Below the pieces are notes generated by a model, which made no database searches, was not told the origin of the DNA, and saw nothing but the letters and a program-made list of their open reading frames with translations. The position numbers and the translations under genes are program-made. Below, piece by piece: positions 37,230 to 48,229 of a stretch of DNA of 64,000 nucleotides (positions are counted from its first letter, which is position 1; each line of letters starts with the position of its first letter). The DNA lies in assembly GCA_050084515.1 (NCBI GenBank), contig CM114273.1, positions 28,644,001 through 28,708,000 of the forward strand, in the 5' to 3' direction. The DNA comes from Blasia pusilla. Taxonomy: Eukaryota > Marchantiophyta > Marchantiopsida > Blasiales.

Positions 37230-39839
37230 TGACTATGGATGATATTATCCAAAGGTGTCGAGGAGACTAAAGAAGCTGTTAGATGCATCCTGTTCCAAGC
37301 ATGAGTTGGTTAATGCTGACTGTCAATGAAGTAAATAGCAGAAACTGGAATTCTGATTACCAGGCAAGGAACCACTTGCTTGCTATTGTCCTCGTGCTGT
37401 TTTGCATCCTTTTGAAGGGGACAATGAATTGCCCGTGATAAAGGGCACGCATTTGTCATGAATGGGTTCATCTATGTATGAGCTCTAGCACGCGGTAGGC
37501 CTGTGGTTGTTTGTGTAGAGTTGGTTGAGCACTGGTAAGTAGCTGCAGTGGCAATAGCTTATCTGTGAAGACAAGGCACTCCTATGAGAGCCAACCCGTT
37601 CAGTGTCCATGTGGTCACAGATTACACCTTCTCAGAGTTGGTATTAGTGACACTTCAAATTTCTCTTCCGATTTCCTGTGTTGGGGGCAGAGTAGTGCCA
37701 ACTCATGTGCATGTGGTCAATGCTCTTTTTTAAATGATACAGATTAGGTCCAGTCTATTCATTACAGAATCACCAGTTGCAAAATTCTAAGGTGGCTCTT
37801 TTCTTATTTCTTAGTGGGTAGGTAACTTGAGTTAGAATGGCATTTGCTATTCGTAATTTAATTGAGTTTCCACTCTTCGTATCAAGGGAGGGTCATGTAC
37901 GCTAGTTTAGTTCCCAATTTTTGTATGAGAAGTGGCAGGGCACTTGGTTGTTGAACGAACCAGTTCAATAAGTAACTGTTTGTTAATCTTTTGAATATCA
38001 ACTGGGAATTACTTTGTACAAGTGGATACGTGAGGAGATCTTATACTCTCGTTGAATGATTGAGTGTCTAGATCTGTTTGGAGGATTCTCAAATATTTGC
38101 CATGTTTTTGACGTAGATTGTGGATCAGGTTATGTCACGATCTGAAGCTGCTGGATGCTCTGGAATCCTATGGTCGATTACACTGATTCGTTTGAGCGTC
38201 CAAACCTTGGAGGCCCTTGAAACCTGCAACTTTCTCTTTGAATTACGTCAGAAATTCGGCTGACCCGTAGGAATCCCTTTCATCCTTTTCCATGGAGAGA
38301 AGAAGGCAGGCGTCCTGCCGTTGAAGAAAGGCTTCCTTAAACGACATCAATAAGACTATCTGCATAGAAGCGATTCTCACTGTCTGCCACCGGAGCCAAT
38401 CCTTATTGTAGAAGATGCCACTTGTGGAAAACGAATGCAATACAGATCCAAGTCTCGTAGCTCGCGACTGTCCTTAAGCTCTGGACCTCTTCGGGGATGG
38501 CCGATTCGTGGAGTGACTCGTGACGAATAGGTGTCCTGCCTAAAAGCTACTTCGTCTGTCGGAAAGGCCGGCGGAACGTAAGTCCTCGCTACCTAGATGT
38601 GTGCCGGACACGTTTAGCGACACTAGCGAACGTGAACGCCGGGCCTTCCGGTCCCGTGCATGACGGAGCCGTGCCATCGAATCTGTTCGTGCCAACGTGG
38701 TCATGCACCGTCACAAATCCTCTAGAGTTGAAGCTTCCCCGTCGTGCAGCGTGTTTATTGCAGCAATAGTCACAGAAGAGCGGACTTTTGTGTCTGCAGC
38801 GGAAAGATGTGGCGAAGGAGCAGGCACCACTTATCGTCACGCCCCTGCGCTATTTTGTGCCCGCAAAACTCTTACTGGTACGACAGCACCTAGCTCCAAA
38901 CGCCATTCCCTCCCTGTTCACATGTGCCATCTGGACTATCATAAGTGCTGCAAGGCAGAGCCAATCCATTTTTCACATAATGTTTATTTGTTTTTATAAT
39001 TTAACTAGTGGGCAGCATGTGTCATGTAGGAAGTGAAAATATTAATTATGTTTACATAAGAAAAATTTCTTGGTGCTTTTAGAGGGAGAAACATTTTTTG
39101 ATTGTCGCATGTTAGACAAAAAGGTGTTTGCAAATCAAGGAAACACTATCCAATGATAATATAGATTAGAGGATTGCCCACCGGGTTATCTTCAAATTTT
39201 AGGGAGCATGGGATTCTTTTTTTCCTTCTCCATTTAATTGTGTCCTCTTGATTGATCTCCTTTCCCTAAAATGAAATGTGGCAACACTTCAACAGGTGTT
39301 ACACATGATGAGGGTTTCCCCAATCCAAACCCCATCCTTTTTTTTATTATACGGGTGAGAGAATTTTCTCCTAATCATAATGTTTGGACCCTATTAGATA
39401 AGTGTCACATTAGTCGGGCTTGTTGATTTCCACGTCATAAACCTCTTATTTGTGTATGGTGCATAAGGTTACCATCATGGAACATGTTTCTAAGTGCCAC
39501 CCAAGAAAATCTCCACGGACGTCGCAAAAAATCTTTCATTGAACAAACAATAAATGAGTTTATGAGTTTCATAAATGTCCGAAAATATCTTTGATCTTCA
39601 AAAATACCCTACTCCAATAGAAAAAAATGGTGATTTTCTAATTTCTTTACGGGATTATTTTGAATAATTAGGATTTACACACATTAGTAACATGACCATA
39701 CAATGCATGATATATGAAAATGTTTATATAATTAATATTACTAAGTTGTTGAGAATTTAGAATAATTATGACTTCTCAATATATCTTCATCTCATTTTAC
39801 ATGATAAAAATAGTTATAAATTTTTTTTCTTTCATGAAA
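37230..39839. other. delta-COP 3' region and intergenic DNA
   Basis: The first several hundred bases are probably 3' UTR. A GC-richer patch at 38.46-38.9 kb has overlapping frames on both strands but no recognisable domain. 39.0-39.8 kb is very AT-rich. No RNA gene seen. Confidence 0.35.
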
Positions 39840-41022
39840 AATCTCTTTATACACAACATTTCAAGTATAATCATCTTTTTCATTGGAATGGATATCGTTA
39901 TCAATCATAATATGCATTGAACTCCTTTGTCGTACTCATACTCCTCTTGAACATTATCTCATGTATTACGGAAGCTTATGTTTAGTAGATCACACTATCC
40001 TAGGCCTTACTAATATGCACCCAAACAAACTCACATTAGCCACTACTTGGGTCAACCAATCTTGCCTCTCCCAAGTTCTGAGCTCGGGCCATCCTTCAGG
40101 AACGTAAAACAACGTTAACACGTTTTGCGGTCCCAACTACTTAATGGACTTTGAACAAGTCTATAGTCGGGACCGAATATTTGAGTCAAGGTGAAAGGTC
40201 CAACGTTGATTTCCATAATTAGTCCCTTTGGACTTGGCTTGGTGTCCACACCACAAAGCCATCCTCTCGATCCATTTTGTGCTCTTGGTTCACCCCCACG
40301 GTTCCTCAAGATGGGATTTGGGTCCCAAACTCCCTTGGAGATCCTCCCCCTTATATATAGTTCTAAAGATATATAGTCCCTCCCTATCTTTTGGGGAAGT
40401 GCTCTTAGGCCGCTCTTTGTGCCCCTCAACCAACCTATCATTTTAATAGTTTAGGGGTGGTTTCTCAAGATTTACTCGTACATTTATGTGGATCTTTAGT
40501 GCATTGGAATCATTTTCTCATAGACTTTCCAACACCATCTAATTCATCCCAAACGCATGTTGGATGTAGTCTCTATGACATCAAATAAGAAGAACCCCCA
40601 AACGCTTAGCCAAGTTCTAAGTCAAGTTGCAATCCTCTTGGTGCCCAAATCTTGTAAAAATTGAGCTCCTCTCAAGTTGTGCTTGATATTTGGTCATGTT
40701 CTACTAGATCATGACAATCATCACTTGAGCCGCCCAATAAGGCTTGTGTCTCGCTTCCACAACTTATGTCTTATTCAAGAGACTCCGACACGTTTCCATC
40801 ATAATGTGAGCCCACTAGAATCTTGATGTTCTACATCACCGTACATTTGGCTAGGATGATCACATAGATAAGTATATTCCAACCTTTTGCGATGTTTGAT
40901 CTTATGACTTATTAATGGTCATGGTGAAAGCATGACGGATAGGGGATTGCAATCTACATAAATCAAAACACAAGTCCAAGTTGAAAGCAATCAAAGAGAT
41001 ACGCAAAATGAATACTCAATCT
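39840..41022 (-). pseudogene. Helitron helicase C-terminal fragment, split by a solo LTR
   Basis: Two pieces match the C-terminal helicase part at 61.2-61.6 kb in the same orientation. 39840-39927 encodes DNDIHSNEKDDYT then a stop and NVVYKEIF, matching SDEHSNKESDYTLNIIYKKIF. 40865-41022 matches the segment encoding the FAMTINKSQGQ helicase motif. Between them sits a diverged solo LTR (39928-40864), with about 70 bp of helicase sequence missing at the break. The right end abuts retroelement copy 2. Confidence 0.7.
39928..40864 (-). mobile_element. Old solo LTR of the chromovirus LTR superfamily, inverted
   Basis: Starts tgtcgtactc and ends gatcaca. It aligns in order with the inverted LTR at 20151-21151: ctcctcttgaac, the tagtagatcacact block, cacccaaac, gatccattttgtgctc, cccttggagatcc and gtgagcccactag-like ends. 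Divergence is high. A TATA-like cttatatatag lies near 40350. Target duplications are not recognisable. Confidence 0.65.
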
Positions 41023-41798
41023 CCAACCCTAAACCCTAAACTGCCCCTCCCCCCCCTTTTTGGACGTGGTTGGCGCCTACCACGCAACATCCTAACCGGG
41101 TCGGGCGTACGTGTAGCAGTCAAGGAGATGTGGTAGCATTGCGGACAATGTGGTAGGCAGGCTGACATGGTTGAGTTCAAAAGGCATTGAGTTAGGTTAC
41201 ATGCCGCATGTGGAGATAGGCGGAGAGGTTTTCGGGCGTGATAGGGATTTGCGAGAGTTGACGATGGAGTGTCAGTACGCATGATGCGGACGGGTTGTCC
41301 GCATATGTTTTCGGGAGGATGGACATGTTGGTTGAGGAGAGTGTTGTGTTGCGGACGTTATCGTGTCACATGGAGGAGTGAGTGCTGACGGTGCCGTAGG
41401 TTGGAGGGTGTAATCAGGTTACCCATTCGAGTCCCTTTTCCCGCAGTTGTCGTGTGCGATTGAGAGTGATGGGTATCAGGTAGTAGCTGATGCTAGGTGG
41501 GTGCAGTGATGGTGACGAGTGTAGAATCTTTTCATGTGAAGCATATTAGTGGATATACGGCGGTTTCCGCGTAGGGGTCGCATGTATGACCCGAGAGGTT
41601 AGGTGAGTGTCGCTAGGTTAGGTGAGTCAGTTGGGAGGCTCATGGTGAGCCCGAGTGTTGAGTGTGCGTGAGGTCGGGTGAGTCATCACAGGATTGACGT
41701 TAGCATAGGTGAGCTAGTGAGGAGTGTGGGAGACTCTCGGTGAGTCTGAGTGCTTGAGCGGGTGAGACAGGGTTGTCATCACGACGTTCTTCCAAGGT

Positions 41799-43190
41799 TT
41801 GGAAGAACGGGGTAGTGCGAGCAGTAGCAGTGGAGTGACACGGAGTGGAGTGAGATACCGAGGATTTACGAGTGAGGAGCTACCTCGACATCCATCCGTG
41901 GCTGGATCGTCATCACTAGACACTGAGTCTGGTAAAGAGATCGCAGATGGAGGCAATATCACTTGGCAAGAGATGGATGACATGGGCCATCGGGGCATGC
42001 GTCGTTTCTCGGGTGCAGTGGGCACCATCGACTTAGATGATTTTATCCAGGAGTTTGACACGTGGTGCGACTTCCAGAAGATACGGACCCCGACACGGTT
42101 CAACCCTTTCATGGCATGGAAGGGGTTGTTCCAGCACTTGGAGGGTCCTCCGATGGATGATTACATGGAGTTTTGATCACTATATTCAGTAGAGATTGAT
42201 GCCTGGAGGATGTATTGGGCTCCAGGGTATGTGTCCACTAGTGGTCGCGAGGCATATGATGGGATTTTGAGAGGAGAGAGACCCATACCATCAGCCCGGA
42301 GACTAGATGGAGAGGAGGGCAGTAGGATAGGCGATGTGGCAGAGACCTCTGGTGGTAGAGGGCCACCCAGATTGAGCCCCATAGTGGAGTTCTTCTGAGA
42401 GTTGGGAAAGAGCTACCAAGGCGTATACATTGACAAGCTGAAGAGTCTACATGATTTTCAGCTACGATCGGGTGAGAGTCTGAGAGAGGCATTCACGCGC
42501 ATGAGGAGGCTAATCATTACTACGTACGGGGTGACTGAGGCGCAGTCAGTCCAGTATTGGTACGGGGCTCTGGACCGTGAACTACGGAGGAGAGTCCGAG
42601 ATGCGGTGCTGAGTCACACAGCAAAGCCCACATTGAAGGTGGTCTTTGAGTTGTCTGAGCGAATTGAGCTCAACATGAGTGAGGAGCAGGTAGTGACCGC
42701 TGGATTTTCTCGAGAGTTGACGGGTCCACGAGCGACGGTGACCCCACAAGTGTCACAGCGAGCACCAGTACCACGGGAGCGGGCCTCTGTGCCCAAAGAG
42801 CAGAGCGGGTACCGTGAGCCTATGAGGCAACGACCCGTATCTACATATGTTGCCCAACAGGGATCGATGTTGTCTTGTTGGACGTGTGGAGGGGCCCATC
42901 GGCACAGAGACTGCACACAACATGGGAGAGGACCACGAGCGCCTCCGATTGCTCATGAGCCACAGAGGATGGCCCCAACACACACCACCATTGTGACTAT
43001 TGCCACAGATATGGTCACACGAGGGATAGGTATTTTGACCTTCGTCAAGAGGCACGTCCAGAGGTAGGCCAAGGGCCTAGGGGCGGTCATCTTGGAGGAG
43101 GTCAGGGAGTTCTTCCTGGACGTGGTGGTAGAGGACCACCACTAGCCAGAGGAGATGGAGCAGGAGCACCAGAGCCGGCGCTTCTCTCAC
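41799..43190 (+). pseudogene. gag of methyltransferase retroelement, copy 2
   Basis: The capsid region is collinear with copy 1: FSGAVGTIDLDDFIQEFDTW, FQHLEGPPMDDYMEF, ESLREAFTRMRRLI and VFELSERIELNM. In-frame TGA codons at 42174 and 42396 replace Arg/Lys codons of copy 1. A zinc knuckle CWTCGGAHRHRDC lies near 42880. A second, damaged one (CHRYGHTRDRYF-like, last Cys lost) follows in another frame near 43000. Then come Gly/Arg-rich sequence and SRIDQLEQRIATMTTIQ, like the helix-prone segment of copy 1. Confidence 0.75.
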
Positions 43191-43600
43191 GCATCGATCA
43201 GTTGGAGCAGAGGATTGCTACCATGACGACGATACAGCTTAGGGAAGGCACGGACCTGCGAGCAACTAGTGTGACTCCAACTTCTACCTCTTACCCTGAC
43301 CCGGGTGAGGATCTTGCTAGTATGGGGTTTATGTGTAATGCAGCCCAAGTTGAGGCAACTGCAGTGGTGACTCGAGGTGCTGCGAGAGGCACCGAGCCAT
43401 CGAGAGGTGGAGTTGAGATTGACCCACCAGAGGGGACCGATGGGCGGCAGGCCAGGGTTCCACAATCATTCACATTTTTGGAGGCACTACACACACCATC
43501 GATGGTGCCTCGACGACCAGCGGTGCCTATAGCTCAGGCAGGTACGTCGACATCACGAGGAGTTGGAGTGACAACTCATATGCCGACTCGAGTGGAGTGA

Positions 43601-44035
43601 GTGTCAACCATAGTGTTGGAGGTGGCCACCAGAGTAAGTCAGACTCCACTACTTTCCGCCATAGAGTTGGCGACGTTGGGAGTTGGACCAACTGAGGTGG
43701 TCCGGCTGGCCACCACGTTGTGTGAGCGTGGAGAGGTGACTGCTTCTTGTTTAGGGGTAGTTGACGAGGTGGTGGACTTGACCTCAGAGCCGGTGCTCGG
43801 GACTTTTCCCACAGAGTCATGGCATGCTGCGGCGGTGAAGTTGGTAGATATGCCAGCTCGACCGGCCATAGAGCTAGCAGTGGTGACACTTGGAGTAGTG
43901 TTATTGGATAACCGAGTTGGAGTATTTCGCTTGGTCAGTCCGACGGGGACGATATACCACCCGCAGTGCGTCCTACTTGAGAATTGTTGGAGGGGAACGC
44001 ACATGCAGAGGATGTCCCAGTAGCGGATAGTTCCA
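43601..44035 (+). pseudogene. Linker and truncated protease, copy 2
   Basis: The shared segment EVVRLATTLCERGEVTA matches copy 1 (FQLAATLCERGGVTA). Translation then reaches LVSPTGTIYHPQCVLLEN, the approach to the protease active site, and jumps to sequence homologous to copy 1 downstream of the protease (near 7438). The catalytic core of the protease is therefore deleted here. Confidence 0.55.
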
Positions 44036-44259
44036 CGGAGAGACAGACCATGGCGGGTGTCTCTTCCCATGTTGGCGAGACCTCTTCACCATTGTGGGGT
44101 ACAACTCGAGAGCTACAGAGGAGTGCCGACGACCTCGTGAGGCAGGCATGGAGTCATGCCTTTATCACAGAGCAGCGAGAGTCACGTGGCGATCGGGCTC
44201 TTGGAGTGGAGACGTTGACCCCATTGGATACCACACCCGTTGTGTGGCAGTGCCCAGAA

Positions 44260-46221
44260 GAGGGTGTTAGGGTGTTAGATCTCTTCAGAGGGATTAGCAC
44301 CGGATTGGTTGCAGTATTGGAGGCGGGCATACGGGTGCATCTGTACCTTTATGTGGAGAGAGATGAGACCGTGCGGCGAGTATCATTACATCACGTGGCG
44401 AGATTGGTCCAGAGGTATCTTGAGTTGTTGCCGGTATGTGTAGTACGGGGATATCAACATACACTACCTGCCGACATCTCTTTGGTGGGGGCGTAGGATC
44501 TGGATAAAGTTGGCACTATTCATTTGGTGATTGTTGGATGGCCATGTCAGGGTCATTCATCAACTGGCCGAGGATTTGGATTGCAGGATCCGAGGTCAGG
44601 GATGTTTTGGGAGATGCTACGAGTAGTACGACACTTGCAAGAGAGTCAGACATGTTCTCCAACATACATTTTGGAGAACGTGCCGTTGTTGGGAGACACT
44701 CGTGCACCTGTGATGACAAGTGTGCATCAGGTGAGTTCCTGGTTGGGACCTGCTGTGTTGTTAGATGCAACGAGAGTTGGATCACGTGCCCATGGTCCAC
44801 GATTGTGGTGGATGAACCTGATACCATCAAAGGTACTGAGTCGAGTATACGATGGAGTTCAGAGAGCACCACATCTCATAGTGGATGCTATTTTGGGCTC
44901 AGGGCGTAGATCTCAGGTGGTGACACGGGATGATAGACCACCGTTGGCCATGGCCAATAGGGTGGGGGAGTTGAGGGCACCTGTCGCAACCCTCATGACC
45001 AAACGAGTGCCAAAGTGGAACATCGGAATATTAGCGGGCTCACGCTAAGATGGTTTGCGCGTTGGAGTAGTCTCGAAGAAGAGACAAGAGACGAGACGCA
45101 AGTGAGGCTTCGCGTTTCAGATGTTGTGGTCGCGACTGAGAAATCTGGACCAAATGCGGAATAAGACTTGAAAGGAGTCGAGTCTAAAAAGTGGGTTGCC
45201 AAAGGAAGGAATCCGGATTTGGAATGCCACTAGCGTTTGAGAGTTTCCGACTGTATTTATAATCATAACTTTTAGCACCAAGATGCGTTTGGATTAAACA
45301 AGGGTGCGTTGGAAGGCTTATGGAAAGCCAGTTCAAACACACTAAAGATCCTTGCAAACGCGTAAGCAGCGGCTGAGAAACAACCCGGAAACAATTGTAA
45401 GTAGAGTCGGGTTGAGGGCCACAATGACGGGTCCGACCCTCCTTTTCCAAAGAGGGGGGGGTTATTGGAGAACCCTAGAAGTACTAGTAAGGGAGAAGGT
45501 CTGGGATAGTGCTTGGAACTCAAACCCCACTTTGGGCGCCATGGGGCAGCTCAAGGGCATGGAACGGATCGAGAGTTTGGGGTTGGGTTGGAAAACTTGA
45601 ACCAAGTCTACGGAGGCGATTTTAGACATCCCTCTTGGATTTCACCCCGTGACTCAATTACTTGGGTCTCGGTTTGGAACTCGCACGAGGTCCGTTGAAC
45701 AGTTGGGATCGCTAGGCGCAAGTGCCATTTTAGGTTCCTGGACTAATCAGGAAGTCTGTTCCAAGTCTTGAAGGACTTGTCATGTTTTGGAAACTAGGAA
45801 GTAAGGGAGGTTGAGCTTGATGAGACGCCGAGTTGAGAACTCGGTGGTTTGGAACGCTGGTTGACCCAAACCCGACTAACGAGAGTGCGTGTTTGGGTGC
45901 AGATCGGCGATGAGATCGTGTCCTACTGAACGTACGCTTCCGCAACCATAAAGATTGACGTTCAAGGAGAGTAGGGGCGCGACAGCAGCCTTATCTACGT
46001 TGGTGAGCTTCCCAACATCCCATGCCTTTTGTCAGGGAGGGCCAGGCATGATTTGGGATGAGGTGACCGGAGCATTGGAGGAGCCTACAAGAGATGAGCG
46101 TGAGGGCGCCATGGGGTTCGCTACCGGTACTACGGCGGTGCCAAGGATGATTGAGGCATCCCGGAGACAGGTGTTGGGGCAGGCGATGGACCTCAACTGT
46201 CTCACATGGAAGTTAGACTAG
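44260..46221 (+). pseudogene. DNMT3-like cytosine-5 DNA methyltransferase domain, copy 2 (interrupted)
   Basis: The better-preserved copy. Motif I VRVLDLFRGISTGLVAVLEA and a motif II-like YVERDETVRR are followed by an in-frame TAG at 44494 (CAG in copy 1). Motif IV VIVGWPCQGHS keeps the catalytic Cys (about 44530). Motif VI is YILENVPLLGD (about 44670) and motif VIII AHGPRLWWMNL (about 44790). The LTR at 44982-45984 then interrupts. After it the frame resumes with SFPTSHAFCQGGPGMIWDE, TRDEREGAMGF and RRQVLGQAMDLNCLTW, like motifs IX and X. It would methylate DNA cytosines; whether host DNA or the element's own DNA is unknown. Canonical motif order and motif I/VIII wording favour DNMT3 over DRM, CMT or MET1. 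The Arg of the RxR in motif VIII is Gly here and Cys in copy 1. Confidence 0.82.
44982..45984 (+). mobile_element. Solo LTR inserted in the methyltransferase gene of copy 2
   Basis: Starts TGTCGCAACC and ends GGCGCGACA. Flanks gcacc (44977-44981) and gcagc (45985-45989) form a 5-bp target duplication with one mismatch. Copy 1 shows the empty site near 8430, so the insertion postdates the element. It resembles the inverted LTR at 20151-21151 more than the LTRs of the 13.9-22.2 kb element. Confidence 0.9.
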
Positions 46222-46477
46222 GTATGGCTGAGCAGAGACAGATGCAAGTGTCATCCATGCCGTCACGTCCACGAGTTGGACCATTGCCTACAGGGTTTGT
46301 ACAGGCATTGGTTGGGGGCAAGACAAGGAGAGATAGGCACCCATGGACTTCCTGGGACGTCGTTCGAGCGGAGAGTGCGAAGGCGGCTAGAGTAGCACAT
46401 GTTCATTTTTGGATGTGGAGCATGGTGTAGGAGGTCACAATGGAGTGGCTCTTGCGGAGGTGGCTAGGATTGCTCCA

Positions 46478-46486
46478 TAGCAACCA
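46478..46486 (+). promoter_or_regulatory. Candidate stop-codon readthrough site (TAG CAA CCA), copy 2
   Basis: Counting back from the RT frame (ATG at 46523), this TAG is in frame and followed by CAA CCA, fitting UAG-CAR-YYA. It is homologous to 8910-8918. Other TAGs in this copy appear to be private decay. Confidence 0.45.
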
Positions 46487-48033
46487 AAGCCGGAGGTTGC
46501 GTCCTCTCCGAGTGAGGTCACGATGAAGACTTGGGAGCCTATGATAGGTCTCAAGTTGATAGGAGGAGAGGGATGGCGAGTTCATAGGATTTTGAGAGGG
46601 CATGTCAGTTGTTTTTCCTTCAGTATAAGAGACTTGGCTACACTGAAGGGTCACGAGATACGGATTGAGTTGGCTAGTGATACGCCAATCTTTCGTCGAC
46701 CCTACAGGTATTCTGATATGGAGCGAGCCTTGATTCAGAGCAGAAGTCAGGACTTGTCTGAGGCAGGACTTGTAGAGTTATCACATGGGGAGTATGCATC
46801 TGCCAAAGTCATGCTGGCAAAGAAGGATATGTATGGCAATTGGACGGATAGGCGGATGTGTGGAGATTACCGTCCTATCAACCGACAGACGAGGTCAGAT
46901 TGGCACGCCATGCCCACTCCTGAGGAGATCTTTGATGCGGTAGGGCATGCAAAGATCTTTAGTACTTTAGATCTCCGTGTTGCCTATCATCAGCTTCCTA
47001 TCAGGTTGGAGGATAGGGAGAAGACAACTTTATGGGGGATAGATCGGTTTGAGAGAGATTGCTTATATCGGTGGCGGTTCTTACCATTTGGGTTGAAGAA
47101 CGTGCCTGCATAGTTTCAGAGAGTGATGGATAGGATTCTGGCCGGCTTGGAGTTTGTACGATGTTACATAGATGATATTCTTATCTTGAGTTTCATGGTT
47201 GAGGAGCATGAGCGACACGTGGAGGAGGTGTTTCGGCGATTGCAGTAACATGGATTGAAGTTACATCCAGGCAAGTGCAGATTCTTTCAGTAGCAGATTG
47301 AGTATTTGGGACACATCGTATACCCGAGTGGGTTAGGCGTTCAACACACGAAGGTAGAGGCTATTGCGCAGATTCCATGCCCTACAGATGTGAGTCGAGT
47401 CCGAGCATTTCTTGGACTGGCAAACTTCTATCGACGGTATGTCAAGGGTTTTAGTGCGATCCCAAAGTTTTTGACCTTGTTGATGAGACTTGATCAGGTT
47501 TGGTTGTGGGGAGATGATTAGGAGCGAGCATTTCAGGAGCTCAAGGACAGGTTGACGTCCTCACCCATTTTATAGAGACCGGTTAGGGGTCGCCCATTCC
47601 AGTTACATATGGATTGGAGCATGTAGGGTCTAGGAGCAATGCTTACTCAGAGGGATGACGAGGAGAGGGAGTTCGTTGTGGCTTACTCGAGCCGATCGAA
47701 CAACATTGCATAGGCGAAGTACAACTCCTACGAGGGAGAGTGCTTGGCTGCAGTGTGGGCCGTGGCACATTTCAGGTGCTATTTATTCGGCAACCCTTTC
47801 ACACTTATCACTGATCATCAGCCGTTGAGGTGGTTGATGGAGTCCGACAAGCTTACAAGAAAGCTCGCCATGTGGGCTCTATTACTATAGGAGTATGAGT
47901 TTGAGGTGGTTCATAGGCCAGGTTGGCTGAACCAAGATGCGGATGGGTTGAGTCGTAACCCATGTCCGAGTCAGAGAGACGACACAGGAGCTCGATGGCA
48001 CGGAGAGAGTGATGAGGAGATGGTGCCCGGTTG
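46487..48033 (+). pseudogene. Reverse transcriptase and RNase H, copy 2
   Basis: The RT shows GDYRPINRQTRSDWHAMP, FSTLDLRVAYHQLPI, FLPFGLKNVPA, and an intact YIDD box at 47165-47176. The thumb has YLGHIVYPSGLGV and LANFYRRYVKG. RNase H shows YEGECLAAVWAVAHFRCYLF, TDHQPLRWLMESDKL and VHRPGWLNQDADGLSR. Stops in frame include TAG at 47113, 47290, 47519, 47573, 47627, 47711 and 47888, TAA near 47248 and a TGA near 48032. At 47888 copy 1 has CAG, and at 48032 copy 1 has TGG. Confidence 0.85.
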
Positions 48034-48229
48034 ACATGCATCTCCCTATCTTTGTTGGTTGACTATGGCAGGTCAGCCACAGGTGATGACTTCAGTGGTG
48101 GGGTTGGATGATGAGTCTTTGGATCCGGAGGTCAGTGAGGAGGCGACATGTAGTCGTGATATCCATGACGACGTGGAGGTTGTGGAGTTCTTGCGCATTG
48201 GCGTCATAGCGAGCAGAGTGAGTGCTAGG

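Noticed and set aside
41023-41038. Interstitial telomere repeat (ccctaaaccctaaa)
   Set aside because: Only about two units; too short to be a telomere relic, and such boxes occur often in plant DNA.
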